Of a stretch of 64,000 nucleotides of DNA, positions 11,880-22,801 are shown one piece after another (the stretch's first letter is position 1; every line of letters begins with the position of its first letter). This DNA is from Neelides folsomi (taxonomy: Eukaryota; Arthropoda; Collembola; Neelipleona; Neelidae). The notes beneath the pieces are model-generated. The model did no database searches. It saw nothing but the letters and a program-made list of their open reading frames with translations, and had not been told where the DNA came from. Made by a program: the position numbers and the translations under genes. The stretch covers positions 1 to 64,000 of the forward strand of contig JAQGBZ010000063.1 in assembly GCA_034687125.1 (NCBI GenBank), read 5' to 3'.

Positions 11880-12310
11880 CCAATAGAGATTTTTGTCAAA
11901 ATTGCTCTGAAAATTCGCGGGACACAAAGGTTTTAATACAGTTTTTAGTCTCAATCTAGTCTAATAAAAATCTTGTAAAAAATTTAAATAAAGATTTTCA
12001 AAAAATTTATCGGGGATTTTTATCTGTGTTTTAAAAAAATTCTCATGGTCTGAAGGTACCACTAGAGATTTTTAGTCGAAATTTTCTTGAAAATTTTCGT
12101 GACCTAAAGGCCCCTTTAGAGATTTTTAATCCCGATTTTTAAAACCTTTCTCGGGAAATAAAGGTCCCGTTAGAGATTTTTGGTCCGGATTTTCAAAAAT
12201 TTTCTTGGGACTTAAGGATCCTATGTGGGATTTTTGATCCTGATTTTTAAAAATTTTCTCGGGACCTAAAGGTAGTTCCGGTAGCAGATTTTTTTGAATT
12301 TTAAAAAAAA
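11880..12310. repeat. Degenerate tandem array with 54-bp period
   Basis: The anchor agagattttt (or a near match) starts at 11885, 11938, 12012, 12064, 12118, 12172, 12226 and 12283; four consecutive spacings (12012 through 12226) are 52, 54, 54 and 54. Each unit reads roughly gATTTTTagTCccgATTTTcaaaaATTTTCtcggGacctaAAGG. Copies diverge by many substitutions, so the array is old. It directly follows the hAT-like terminus and may be the internal repeat of that element. Confidence 0.6.
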
Positions 12311-12667
12311 TCTATGATGTTTGGTTATTCATTATGCGAAATAAAAGATAAATTTGATATAAACTAATACCTACTGCATCAAGAAAACCATATATAACAT
12401 AAATATTAATGCGATCGACAACCATGAGGTTTAAAGAGAGTGAAAAACATGAAAGAAATGGGTTCTTGGGTCGTTTTATCGTTTAGTGCAACACCTATTC
12501 CAATCGGATAATTCTTTAGTCAGATATTCCAATTTAGTATTCTATCTGATAGACGAGTTACAGATATTGGAATATCTACGATTACGGGTGACTCAATGGT
12601 ATCCTGAAATCCAAGAATTGGGTGACCCGTAGGACACGGGTGACCGGCTCGTTATACAAGAAAATGA

Positions 12668-14596
12668 TCAGTTTGTCATAAAAATGATTTTAGTTGTTTC
12701 GTTCCGTTTCGGTATGAGTGTGTATTCCACAAGTTTGTCGAATTCTGTCGCCCAAACAGTTTTCTCGATCCATTCAACGTAAGATTGGATCTTTGTGAAG
12801 AGAGTTGGCGTATCTTCTTTACAAGGCTTTGAGCTTGAACTTCGGATTCCGTGGATGTAATGCAGGCAAGTAAGATTATCTGGACTTGAAGTAATTGAAG
12901 AACCAATTTCCCCCTAAACCGCGTAAAATAATGTTATATTGGCCAAATGTAATATTCTACCATGATAAGGTTCTAATCATTTAATTTAAATAAAAGTTTT
13001 TCTTAAAGACAAAAAGTGCTAACGTCACAGTTGTTGTCGTCTTCTTTAATTGCCATTTTAACGCAAATGTTCTTTCTCACAAGTTGTTTCCCAATGCTTT
13101 AAATTCACAAATAAATTATCTTTAGGTATATTAAATTATATATAATGATAATTTTATTAATGATTTATAATAACTCGCTTAAGTTCGATCTATCGTTGAG
13201 GATTATTTGAGCATCAAAAAATTGTTTGCATTCGCGCATTTTGGTCGGAGCTTTAAGGTACTTTTGCTGCTTTCTCCTTGATGAACCTATTTGTTGGTAA
13301 TTGGACAATTTTAAAAATGTGATTTAAGAAAGGCTTTTGTAAATATTGGTTAAGATAGGAGTATAATATATGTAGAAATATGTAGTAGATAAAACTTATA
13401 TCTGTATTTGCATACATACCTTCTTCATTAACAAGACCCCAACTAACCTCTTGAAATATCACTTTTGAACTTGAAAAAATTTCAGGATCGGGAAGACAAG
13501 CTGGAATTAAATGTCTTGATAATTCCAGTTTTCTAGAAAGCTTTAAGAGAGCAATGTCGTTAATGAGTGGATGAGTTTTAAAACTTGGATGAATCTTCCT
13601 TTCAGAAACGTCAAGGATTTGACGATAAACTGAAGTTTCTTTTTCAAGTGTAATGTCTTGAACAAGGACAACAAGTCTCCTATAAATTAAAGTAGCAATT
13701 TAAGTGAAAATTAAATTTATTTATTAATTTATTTTAGGGAGAATTGGTAAAGGTACATAATAAATATGTAGGATAACCTTATAACCAAATGGTGATTTAC
13801 ATACCTGTTCAATTGAGCACATTGGGCACTTGTTATGACATAAGTACTTGAAATAATCGTTCCAGAACATTGCCATTTTATACTTTGGGGATCTAACGAG
13901 TTTCCTGAACCTATTGCAACCTAAAAAGGCAACAATTGTCTCTAACAACTTGAAGAAATAAAATTTTATATAAATTACTTACCACATGGGGAAATTCATC
14001 AATTCTGACAGAGTTACCCGAATTCGGAATGGGAAACATTGACCAAGTGTCTACTGAATATGAAATACATTGCGGTTTCTCTAAAGGAGTTGGGCTCCAA
14101 TTGATTGGAGTTTTTAGCAATGTTTTCCATTCTTCGCATTCTAAAAAATCATTCGTGTTTTATTGAACCATCCATGTTTACATAAAATAACTAAAAAATC
14201 TCAAATACTTTTTTGGCTAAGAGTTTTAGCGATTGGACAGCAAACTTGCTTTGTGTTATTTCTGCATTTATCTGGGGAGACATTCGCTCTGAGGTTTGAG
14301 ATTGCAAAGGGGCACTCAATAAGCTCCTTGCAAATTCCATGTGTTTCTTGTGGATCGTTTAGAGAGCAGATTTGATAACCTGTAAATTAATATATGAGAA
14401 AGATTCCGTTATTTATTATTATTAATGATTGCATATTGGTCATTAAACTTGAATAATGATTTAATCTTGTTTTTTATGAACTCTTACCTCTGATTGTGTC
14501 TTGCTTGAATTGATTTCCATGCACCACTACATTGTGAAAATCAAAGAGTAGTAAAGGAGGAGCGGCTAATAAAAGAAGAACCTTCCACGAAATCAT
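12668..14596 (-). CDS. CLIP-domain serine protease homologue (catalytically dead), eight exons, 414 aa
   Basis: Exons: 14596-14488, 14379-14209, 14140-13983, 13920-13805, 13679-13420, 13286-13175, 13096-13024, 12913-12668. Signal peptide (MISWKVLLLLAAPPLLLF); CLIP domain with six Cys ending QVCCP; then an S1 fold with DIALLKL. The catalytic His is replaced by Gln (SAQC, residue 179). The Ser motif GDSGG reads GEIGSS (Ser to Ile, residue 336), and the S1-pocket Asp is Asn. The usual activation stretch IxGG is replaced by SVRIDEFPH. Asp226 is kept. Such SPHs act as cofactors in arthropod melanisation and Toll cascades. Introns match the neighbouring protease gene one for one except that the last intron is missing, and there is a short C-terminal extension. 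All exons stay open, so this is a gene rather than a pseudogene. Confidence 0.82.
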
Positions 14597-14700
14597 CTCA
14601 AACAAGACTAGCAAAACTAGTTTGCATTTGTGACAATCCTTCAGAGTTAACTGCGTATGTATATCAACAATAACGATCTAACAATGAGGGTTGAATATAA
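14597..14700 (-). promoter_or_regulatory. 5' leader of the protease homologue with paired ACTAG motifs
   Basis: Just upstream of the ATG are two ACTAG words (14607-14611 and 14616-14620), and a TATA-like TTTATATTC lies near 14693-14701. The paralogous gene has the same ACTAG...ACTAGTTT arrangement directly upstream of its own ATG, suggesting a shared leader or core promoter inherited through duplication. Confidence 0.35.
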
Positions 14701-16244
14701 AGTTCATTTTCTACTCTGCTCAAATACTTTTCCCTTGCTTAACCCCTCTACCTGAAAACCCCAGACAAGATATTATCTAATGCTAATTCAAGTATGTAAT
14801 GTTTTTTGCATGACATGAGAATCATGAGATGTTAACTTATGCATAAGTTATAATACATACATACCACTCATATAACTATCAATATCGCTAGAATATACAA
14901 TTAGAATCAGGAAAAAGATGAACTCAAATGTATATTTTGTATGCAATATGAGATTGAAGTTTCTGCCTTATTATTTTTTATAGCTTGTAAATGCTGTTGA
15001 TGTTTAATATTGTATTGTAATAAACGTAGCTGATATTATTCCACTACGGATGCAGAGTATGTAATATTTATAATAATTTTACCTTGTTTAATAAACATTA
15101 TAATAATGGTTAAAACTGAAATTTTTATAATTGTACCAAAAGTACGTCGTAAGTATGATTTTTATAAAGTTTAACTTCGCTTCATCGTGAATTCTAATTA
15201 GAAGTTATTTGCAAGTATCCTACACTTACACTTCATATGTGGATACTTGTTCGTATTTCCAGCTTTCTTATCATTTATTTTATCTTTCGCTAATTTTCTC
15301 ACCATCCGTCTTCCATTTTAATTATTAAGAACATGAGTTAAATATAGGGTTTTAATGAGTAGATCCGCCTGAGCAATTCCAGTCAAGCATCTTGAATAAT
15401 TATGAGCCTGAGAAATTAAATTCCCATAATTATCCAGTAGATTTTTTCCCCAGTATCTCGAGTGCGAATTCATTGTGATGTTTTTTTTATTAAACAAAGA
15501 AAACCAAGTTTTGATTCTTCTATGCTGTCCTTCACCGAAAAGAGAACTTCTCTTTAACATTTTAAAACATTTCATTTTACGAATTGTTATAATAAGTAAA
15601 ATCGAAATTTTAGCTTGGCATCCAATTAAATGTTTATAATATAAATAATCAAAAGCATTTGATAATTTTGATTATCAAAACCACAAAGGTACTAGAATGG
15701 TCTGTATAAAGATTAAAATGAGAATTTATTGACTGGAGCATTCAAAGACAATAAGTCTCTAGGTACAATTTATAAAAACTAATGGTTTATATCAAGTTTA
15801 TTGATCATTTAGGATGTTCTTAGGATCATTATTACTAGATAAATTATAAATTATAATATAATGGTTAGTGAGATAGACATTAAAAACATCAAACAAAATA
15901 TGTATAATATCTAAAGAATAAGTGTGTACATTATAGTTTATAAGTTAATATAAGTATCTTTAATTTATTTATAGGTAGATAATTAAAAAATTAATTTTGT
16001 ATATAGATACTTAAGTATGCAAAGAATATAAGATGTAATTTTACAAACAAAAATTAGCATTAATTCCTTGTATTTTCTGCAAGTTTAATAACTCATCAAT
16101 AAAAAATCTAAATTTTTCATCAGAATCAAATGATACGATCATAACATGCTAATTCTTCAAATGTATTAGTACAATCTGCATACAATATCAAAAATTAATG
16201 TAATATTAATCAAAGTAATTAGATGACAGAATTCTTCGAAACGG
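14701..16244. other. AT-rich intergenic gap between the two CLIP-protease genes
   Basis: About 1.5 kb without a supportable exon. Short open frames here show no family signature and no splice context. Confidence 0.5.
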
Positions 16245-18103
16245 TTAGTGAATACTATTTTCTCCTCCCCAAACTGTTTTTTCGATCCATTCGAGATAAG
16301 ATTGAACTCTGAAATATTTCAAGAATTCAAGAATATTCACTTATAGTTTTTTATATAAAAATATAAGAAGTTAAATCAAAGCATATATGGCATATACCTG
16401 GTATAAACTCCCGGCGTTCCATATCCACAAAATTTTGAACCAAAACTTGTGATGCCAACGACGTGGTAAATGCATTTAAGCTTTCCATTTACTGTCAATC
16501 CACCTCCGGAGTCACCCTTTATTTAACACATTCCAAACAATTTAAGCATTTATAAGAATTTCACATAATAAAGAATTTAATTAAAATAATAAATGAAAAC
16601 ATACATTACAGGTATCTTTCCCTCCATCATCTTGGTCTCCGGCGCAAATCTGAGTTCGCGTAATTCCATTTGGTAATCTAATAATTTACAACCATACTTA
16701 AACCACATATAAAATTATATCTTTAATTGTTAGTATTTGTTTTCAACTGAGTTTTGGACATTATTAAACATCGTAATTGAGTAATTATAAATGACGTTCT
16801 TTCTTACGTCAAAGAGCTGTCTGGCGTGTCCGCGTAATACCCCTGGCAGTCATCTCTTTTAAATGATGTGAGGTTAACAGCTTGAAGAATCGCAGCTTGT
16901 TCCTCTGTTCAGATTCACATCATTATTTTCATATACATGATTAAAATATAAAAAAGCATCATAAAACATACACAATATTATTTAATATCTTGTAATTACA
17001 CATTTTTCATATTTTATGTGCCTACCTCCATGTCCTAGCAAGCCCCAACCGACTGCTTCAAAAACTGGCCCGATTTGTCTTTTGAGAGGGTCAGGGAGAC
17101 ATGCAGGGTAAAGATATCTTGAAATTTCAACATCTTCTGACAATTTGAAAAGGGCAATGTCATTGTACTTCAGTGGAGGTCTGTATTTCGGATGCATTAC
17201 AGTCTCCGTAATGTTTAGAACTTTCCTTACAATAGATGTTTCTCGGTATAAAGTAATATCTCCCACAAGTGCATGTGATGCCTTGCCTCTAATTGGGAAA
17301 TCAACAAACGTCAAACCATTAATAATTGATTGCAAAAAAATGGTGCAAAAAATGACTACGTAATGTGTAAGGTAATGGGAATAAAATTGAAAAAATGGAC
17401 TAACAATGGACTGTTAATGCAGTGAGCGGCTGACATAACCCATCTGTTACTAATCAGCGTTCCAGCACAATGCCATTTAATATCCGATTTTGGACCAAAG
17501 CCAATTGCCACCTGAAAAATTTATGCTTGGGATGAGGTCAAATTGGAACTTTAAAATGATGAGAAATTGAATACTGAATTACAGCATGTGGAAACTCGTA
17601 AGTTTTGGCATCTCTTCCTCCCGTAATGAACCCTCTGTTGTTATCAAGCGTACAGACTGGTTCCGGAAGTGGTTGAAAAAATCCAACCTTCGGAACCTTC
17701 AAGTACATTTCCCATTCGGCGCACTCTTTATTGACATAAACCCATTAGTTGTTGAATGATTAATTTAATAATTAATAAATTACGTACTTTTGACGCCCAA
17801 AGTTGGTTCGGTCGGGCAACAAACGAGGTTTTTGGATCCAGAACATATTTTTGGCTGAACTCCTGCACGAAGATTAGAAAGAGCAAATGTGCAATTTACA
17901 AATTCCGTGCAAAAACCTCGGGTCTTTTGCACATCATTGAGGTTACAATCTGGAAATTTTAAAGGAAATTGAAAAGGATGGAATTAATCTTATGACTGTA
18001 ATGATATGATAATAATGGAACAAAAAAGGGTACCTAATTGGACTCCCAAGTGAACGACGGAAAAAAGTACGAGAAATAGCAAGAGAACCTTCTTCGGACT
18101 CAT
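16245..18103 (-). CDS. CLIP-domain trypsin-like serine protease, nine exons, 365 aa
   Basis: Exons: 18103-18034, 17949-17788, 17725-17583, 17511-17405, 17288-17026, 16904-16808, 16677-16605, 16516-16398, 16308-16245. Signal peptide residues 1-23; CLIP domain residues 25-68 with all six Cys (ending NLVCCP). A short linker leads to NNRGFITGG and the S1 domain. The triad is intact: His155 in SAAHC, Asp204 in YNDIALF, Ser308 in CNGDSGGG. Asp302 in the S1 pocket predicts cleavage after Arg or Lys. These proteases act in haemolymph cascades such as Toll activation, melanisation or clotting. ITGG is preceded by Phe rather than Arg, with Arg108 two residues further upstream, so the activator's specificity is unclear. 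It lies in tandem with the dead paralogue. Confidence 0.87.
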
Positions 18104-18161
18104 CTTTGCTTCGACTAGTTTCTCAAACTAGTTTTGTTGTGAAAAACATAAAGCATATATA
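18104..18161 (-). promoter_or_regulatory. Leader and TATA-like box of the active CLIP protease
   Basis: ACTAG words at 18114-18118 and 18127-18131 and a minus-strand TATATATG at 18154-18161, about 50 nt upstream of the ATG. The arrangement parallels that of the paralogue. Confidence 0.35.
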
Positions 18162-19256
18162 ATATTATTCAATGTTCTTGTGCCCGTAAGGTTTCGCGAA
18201 ACGAATTAAGGTAGCCCATTTCTAGGTATCCCCAAACTGTTGGCTTCCTTCATAGCTCGGTGAATTAAATATTATACTTATCTCTTTTATGTACGTGTGT
18301 ATTTCAGATTCTTGGGAATAAGAAGCAGGTGAGGGAATGAGGAGCATGAGATTTGCAAAAGAGAACGACGAGCGAGTTCATTTTATTCCTTGGGAGACCC
18401 TCGAGGGAATCCCACGCCGCAAATTACTCGTGGTACTCAACAATATTACAATTGCTCTATACTTACCCTCAGAGTCAATTTTGCCCTTCCAAGGGGAACA
18501 TCGAACATCAAATGCATCATGCACACATAAGATTGAGATGAGATTTGGGAAACAACACTTTGATCATTTGATAAAAAGGATGGTCCTACACGTGGCTTAT
18601 TATGGCTTAATTTATTTAATGTGAAAACAACTAGTCTATGGTACTTTAGTATTTGAAACATATGCAACCTTTTATCAGCTAAAATTAAGTTGAAAGCCTT
18701 AACCTTAAACTCGAATCTAATTCCGACGAAGTCAACGTTGATAACGTTGACTTTCAAATGTTTTATATCAAACAATTTAGAGTAGGATAGTTTCAACTTT
18801 CAACTGCGATTACTACTTATATTGTAAATAGATATCTTTATAGGTACATAATGAAATATAGGATTTACAATTTTAATCTTCATATTCCATCTTAAATTTA
18901 TTTGGACAGGAGATGAGTTAATTAGATGACCCGAATGCTTTATGAAGTATTTATACATACAAGATATCTTACAATATGATTACTGATAGCACCTTAAAAA
19001 TTATAAACTTTCCCTATTAGATTTATAATAATAAAATACTGCTTTTGCCATATTTTTTAATTTAATGAATGGTTCAATCGAGTTGACCATCAGTAAATAT
19101 AAAGAGAAAATTCGCAAATACAATATAGGCAAATATAGATGAATATTGTAATTATTATGTACACGTGTATGAAAATTTAATAATAATCAAGTTACATCAA
19201 TAAAAAGGATACTAATTTATTGAAATGTAATTTTTGTAAAATAGTTGTGTCAGCCA
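18162..19256. other. Intergenic gap with an 11-bp perfect inverted repeat
   Basis: No exon seen. Positions 18729-18753 are a perfect palindrome with a 3-nt spacer (AAGTCAACGTT gat AACGTTGACTT). The rest is ordinary AT-rich DNA. Confidence 0.45.
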
Positions 19257-20395
19257 TCAAAGCTTTTTGTAATATCTCGTACAAGTGGCACCAGGTGCTT
19301 CGAGAATCAATTTCATTTCACTGTCTGTGAATTCTCGAAGAATTTTAAGTTCAGATCCATTGCAGTTCTGAGTTTGAACAAATTTGTTGTCCTCCAAAGT
19401 TATCTTCGACTATTAAAATTATTTTAATAAGACATTAGATTCTCATAAAGTAAATTGTAAAGTTAAATAAAATATAATTGTTAAAATAAATACATAACAA
19501 TTATTATATTTAATACCTTGCACTTTCTTCCGTCAGCTGTTTCCTATTAAATATATTTTTGATTAATAAATAAATGATATAATTATATATAAATATTGCA
19601 ATTATATCATATATGCTCATATCCTTCATAAACAGTAATGTATAAATTATGCCAAATTATAATTTTTTTGCGTTTAGACAAGTATGCACATAATTTTACC
19701 TCATCAAACTCTTGTCCAAGTTGAAATTTGATTTCTGTCGTCTTAAAGGACGTCGTGGTCTAAAAATTTAATTATTAGGATATTAGATATTTATTATTTA
19801 AATTTTATTAAACTAGTTAAATAAAAATTAATTATGTATTCCTACATGTATTTATGTATAAAAACAAATAAAATTATCTAATCCAGTATCCATTATCTAA
19901 TTCTAATATCATCACCAACATGCATATAAATGTCTACAGATTTATACATACGAATGTACAACATTTGCACTACCATATAAGGAATTTACTAATATAGTAA
20001 ACAAACATAAATGTGCATGTTTAATAGTGTTAATTTTCATTACATCCATATCTGGATCCATTATAATTCATCAAAGAACAACATATTGTTGTGTTTTGAT
20101 TTTTTAATTATTATTCAATTCACCTTGATGATCCAATCTTCGTCAGTTTTTGTGATGTCAATCACTGGAGTCAAATTGGCAGCGATTTTCCTCATTATCA
20201 TTCCAACACCTATAAAATGCCAAATAAAAATTAATCCACAAAATTCATTAAATATTTTCCCATTATATACAGAGTCCATATGGAAAATTAAAAGTAGGAG
20301 TGGAGATATGAATATTCATATATACCAATTGCCTTCATGTACTCGTCAAAGTTTTCGCTCTTTGTGAGCTGGTATTTGCCGGGAATTGTTGCCAT
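19257..20395 (-). CDS. FABP: Fatty-acid-binding protein, five exons, 131 aa
   Basis: Exons: 20395-20326, 20209-20124, 19759-19700, 19543-19517, 19409-19257. The N-terminus GKYQLTKSENFDEYMKAIGV is the classic FABP/CRABP opening. It is followed by the paired helices, the strand ending FQLGQEFDEETADGRKCK, then ILREF (Arg equivalent to Arg106) and CTRYYKK (the Arg-x-Tyr carboxylate clamp). Length matches the family (about 130 aa). It is an intracellular carrier of long-chain fatty acids or retinoid-like ligands. Introns at codon 23 (phase 1), after DEDWIIK and after GRKCK fit FABP gene structure; one extra intron isolates a 27-nt exon (ETADGRKCK). No signal peptide. Confidence 0.92.
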
Positions 20396-21381
20396 TTTCG
20401 TGCCGGAGAGGAACTTTGAACTATTTTCCAGGAAGGTTTGAAGTCAGATGCAAATAATCTTGAGTTTCTTGAGCAGTATATCTTCTCCGGCGTCCAAGCT
20501 GGACCTTATCAAATGATGTGTATATAATCTTAATAGATAAGGGAGGCTGTGGAAGAAGTCCAACGGCTAGGGAGAAGGTTAACCGAGACGGCGCTAGATG
20601 ATTCATCAATGAAGCAGGAAAATCACACAGCATCCTCCAGATTCACTTTTTTCCCTGTCCGACAATTTCCCAGGCACAAGTATGTACCATATAAAACATA
20701 TATTTGATGATATTATAAAATGTATGTACAGGTATGCCAGCACATTTTTATAGTCGGTAAGTATAGTGGGAAGGAGGTTTATGAGATATGACCAATTATC
20801 CATTCTCCTTATCTGAGACTAATTTTTTACACTTTTTATATTCGGCAACAAAGATTGAATGGTGGATTTGATGTTTGGTCTCGCAAGGTCTCGCTCGACT
20901 ATGATAAATGTGTACAAAGAGAGAACAATTAAATTTTAAAATTTTGGAATAACCCTAAATGTTGATATGATTAGGTTAGGAGATTGCCTAATAGAACGTT
21001 AAAGATCTCTTCACCTTGACCATGATCTTTTATCTTTAAATGTTTTAGTGCAAAGTTAAAGTAAGCACGTACGTAAATCATGTATGACTCTTATATCCAA
21101 TTAATGGCACAAGATTCAAAAATTTAATAATTTTAATATTTATATGATTTAGGAGACTATACTCTAGAAGTTTAGATCTAATTTGTAGAGCATTGTGCAG
21201 AAATATCCCTAAATTAGATAGTAACCTATCAATACTTATGTACATTGTCTTTCACTTTTCGATTTGTTTGGTGTTGATGAATTTTAAAGTTTACTATCTT
21301 ATGATTGATATCATTTTTTATTCCATTTCATCGAGAGTATTATCTATTATACTTCCATTAAAAACATAATTACATGCACAA
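20396..21381. other. Intergenic gap between FABP and selenoprotein W
   Basis: No exon supported. It contains the FABP promoter side and the distal 3' flank of SelW. Confidence 0.45.
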
Positions 21382-21446
21382 TTCTTACAAAATTATCGGC
21401 AAAAAGTCACCATTTGCGTGGTTTTTACTCATTACTTCACAAATAA
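21382..21446 (-). promoter_or_regulatory. SECIS element in the 3' UTR of selenoprotein W
   Basis: About 90 nt after the SelW stop the minus strand shows the SECIS order. Helix I pairs the arm just 5' of the quartet with the arm after it (about ten pairs, several G-U). The quartet is ATGA (21429-21432) with CGAT (21395-21398). Helix II pairs GTAAAAA with TTTTTGC plus an inner CAC/GTG, and an apical loop contains unpaired AAA (21413-21415), 13 nt from ATGA. Spacing and quartet agree with eukaryotic SECIS rules. It recruits SBP2/eEFSec so that UGA is read as Sec. Folded by hand only. Confidence 0.7.
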
Positions 21447-21519
21447 GATTTGAATACGTCATTTATGCTTTCTTTGTATGTAATCATAGATAGTTGTTAA
21501 ATCATGATTGCGTTCAGCT

Positions 21520-22122
21520 TCAGGGTGTTTGCTGACTCTTTATTTCCTCAATTCCCATTCTGATTTTTTCGAGCTTTGCTTTAAAGTCAACAAAGCCATC
21601 TCCGCCCTTTGTTAAAGAGAGATGTTTATTTTCAATATGATTTACTTAAAATATCAATGAAGTATCTCATTTTTAATAAAAAAAATGTAAAATTATACCT
21701 TTTTAGAATGAAGCAAGGGACCCCCAATAACGCTAACTTCAAAGTAACCCGTTCTAGACGGAGTTGGTTCACCTGTCTGTAATATAAATGTAAGAGATAA
21801 AAGTTAAATCGAAATTAAGTCAACCAATAATTAATACATACAAACTTTCTTGTGTTTACTAATCGAAAGTATAAAAATAATTCATAATAAAGAACAATAC
21901 TAACCACTTCGATCTCATCTCCGAAAATCTTTTCAAGGTCCTGTTTAAGGTCCTTGAATTCTTTCCCGTACCCTCAGGCACCACTAGAAATGAAAGACAT
22001 ATTGCGTTATTTTATTATGTACCATTATAAATGACTAAATTAATTTCAAAATATGTTATAGTTGTTATTTATCACAATTATTCAATTTACCAGTAGACAA
22101 CATTAATTCGAATCTTCTTCAT
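21520..22122 (-). CDS. SELENOW: Selenoprotein W with in-frame UGA (Sec), four exons, 91 aa
   Basis: Exons: 22122-22091, 21983-21905, 21776-21699, 21606-21520. The product starts MKKIRINVVYCGA, then UGA at 21974-21976 (codon 14), then GYGKEFKDLKQDLEK. C-G-A-U-G-Y is the exact redox motif of SelW (C-x-x-U) in the Rdx thioredoxin-like family. Later parts match too: TGYFEVSVIGGPLLHSKK and DGFVDFKAKLEKI. Length is the usual 85-95 aa. Reading UGA as stop would give 13 residues, while the frame beyond it continues through three exons with family-matching sequence, so Sec insertion is the only sensible reading. A SECIS hairpin follows in the 3' UTR. Automated annotation will probably truncate this gene or miss it. 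The role is a small cytosolic antioxidant or redox-signalling protein. Confidence 0.92.
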
Positions 22123-22801
22123 GGATTGATTGCAATTTCTCTTTTACGCAGGGAGGTAACTTGTCGAGTGGAAATCGAATGGACAATAAATGAAAATTTA
22201 CACTACATGGTAATTTACCTGGAATAAACTCAAGTGCGCTTCAAAGTATTCATATCTCTGATTATATAAACCTCATTTAATGCTATCGACGATAAGGGTA
22301 TAAGCACGATACCTGGGGCTGGGGTGCAGCAAAAAAATGTACTTTTAGACACTTTTAGATAAGTTCAAAGTATTTGCCTAGTCCTACCGAACACGTTGAC
22401 CCTAAATTTTAAAATATGTAGCGTATGACTATAAATAATAAATAGCTAGCCTACTTGGGTTCTTGACCCAACCTGAAAATATATACAAATAAATACATAT
22501 AATATTGTAGGCTCTCTGATATGGATGCATATCTTATACCTTCTATTTAAAATATTTAGGTCCACGTCACGTTGATAAATATAAATATAATAAATAACAT
22601 GTAAAGATTTTTTATAAATTATAAATTAATATTGCAATTTGTTAATTCATTTATAATGTCATTAAGCTATGGAAATTTATTACAACTCAATTTCATTATA
22701 GTTTTAATGAAGATATTTGTAATATTTCATAAAAATATTTCAAAAAATATTACAAAAATAACAAGTGATTATATTATTCATTTTTACTTAAAATACTCTC
22801 A
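22123..22801. other. Divergent intergenic region between SelW and the second FABP
   Basis: About 680 bp between two head-to-head genes, so it must hold both promoters. AT-rich; no exon and no obvious shared element. Confidence 0.45.

Noticed and set aside
12668-14596. Calling the protease homologue a pseudogene
   Set aside because: Eight exons join without a frameshift or stop, and CLIP cysteines and structural residues are preserved; loss of catalytic residues is typical of functional SPHs.
21905-22122. Treating the SelW locus as a pseudogene because of the in-frame stop
   Set aside because: The stop is TGA exactly at the known Sec position of C-x-x-U, downstream exons are conserved and a SECIS hairpin is present.
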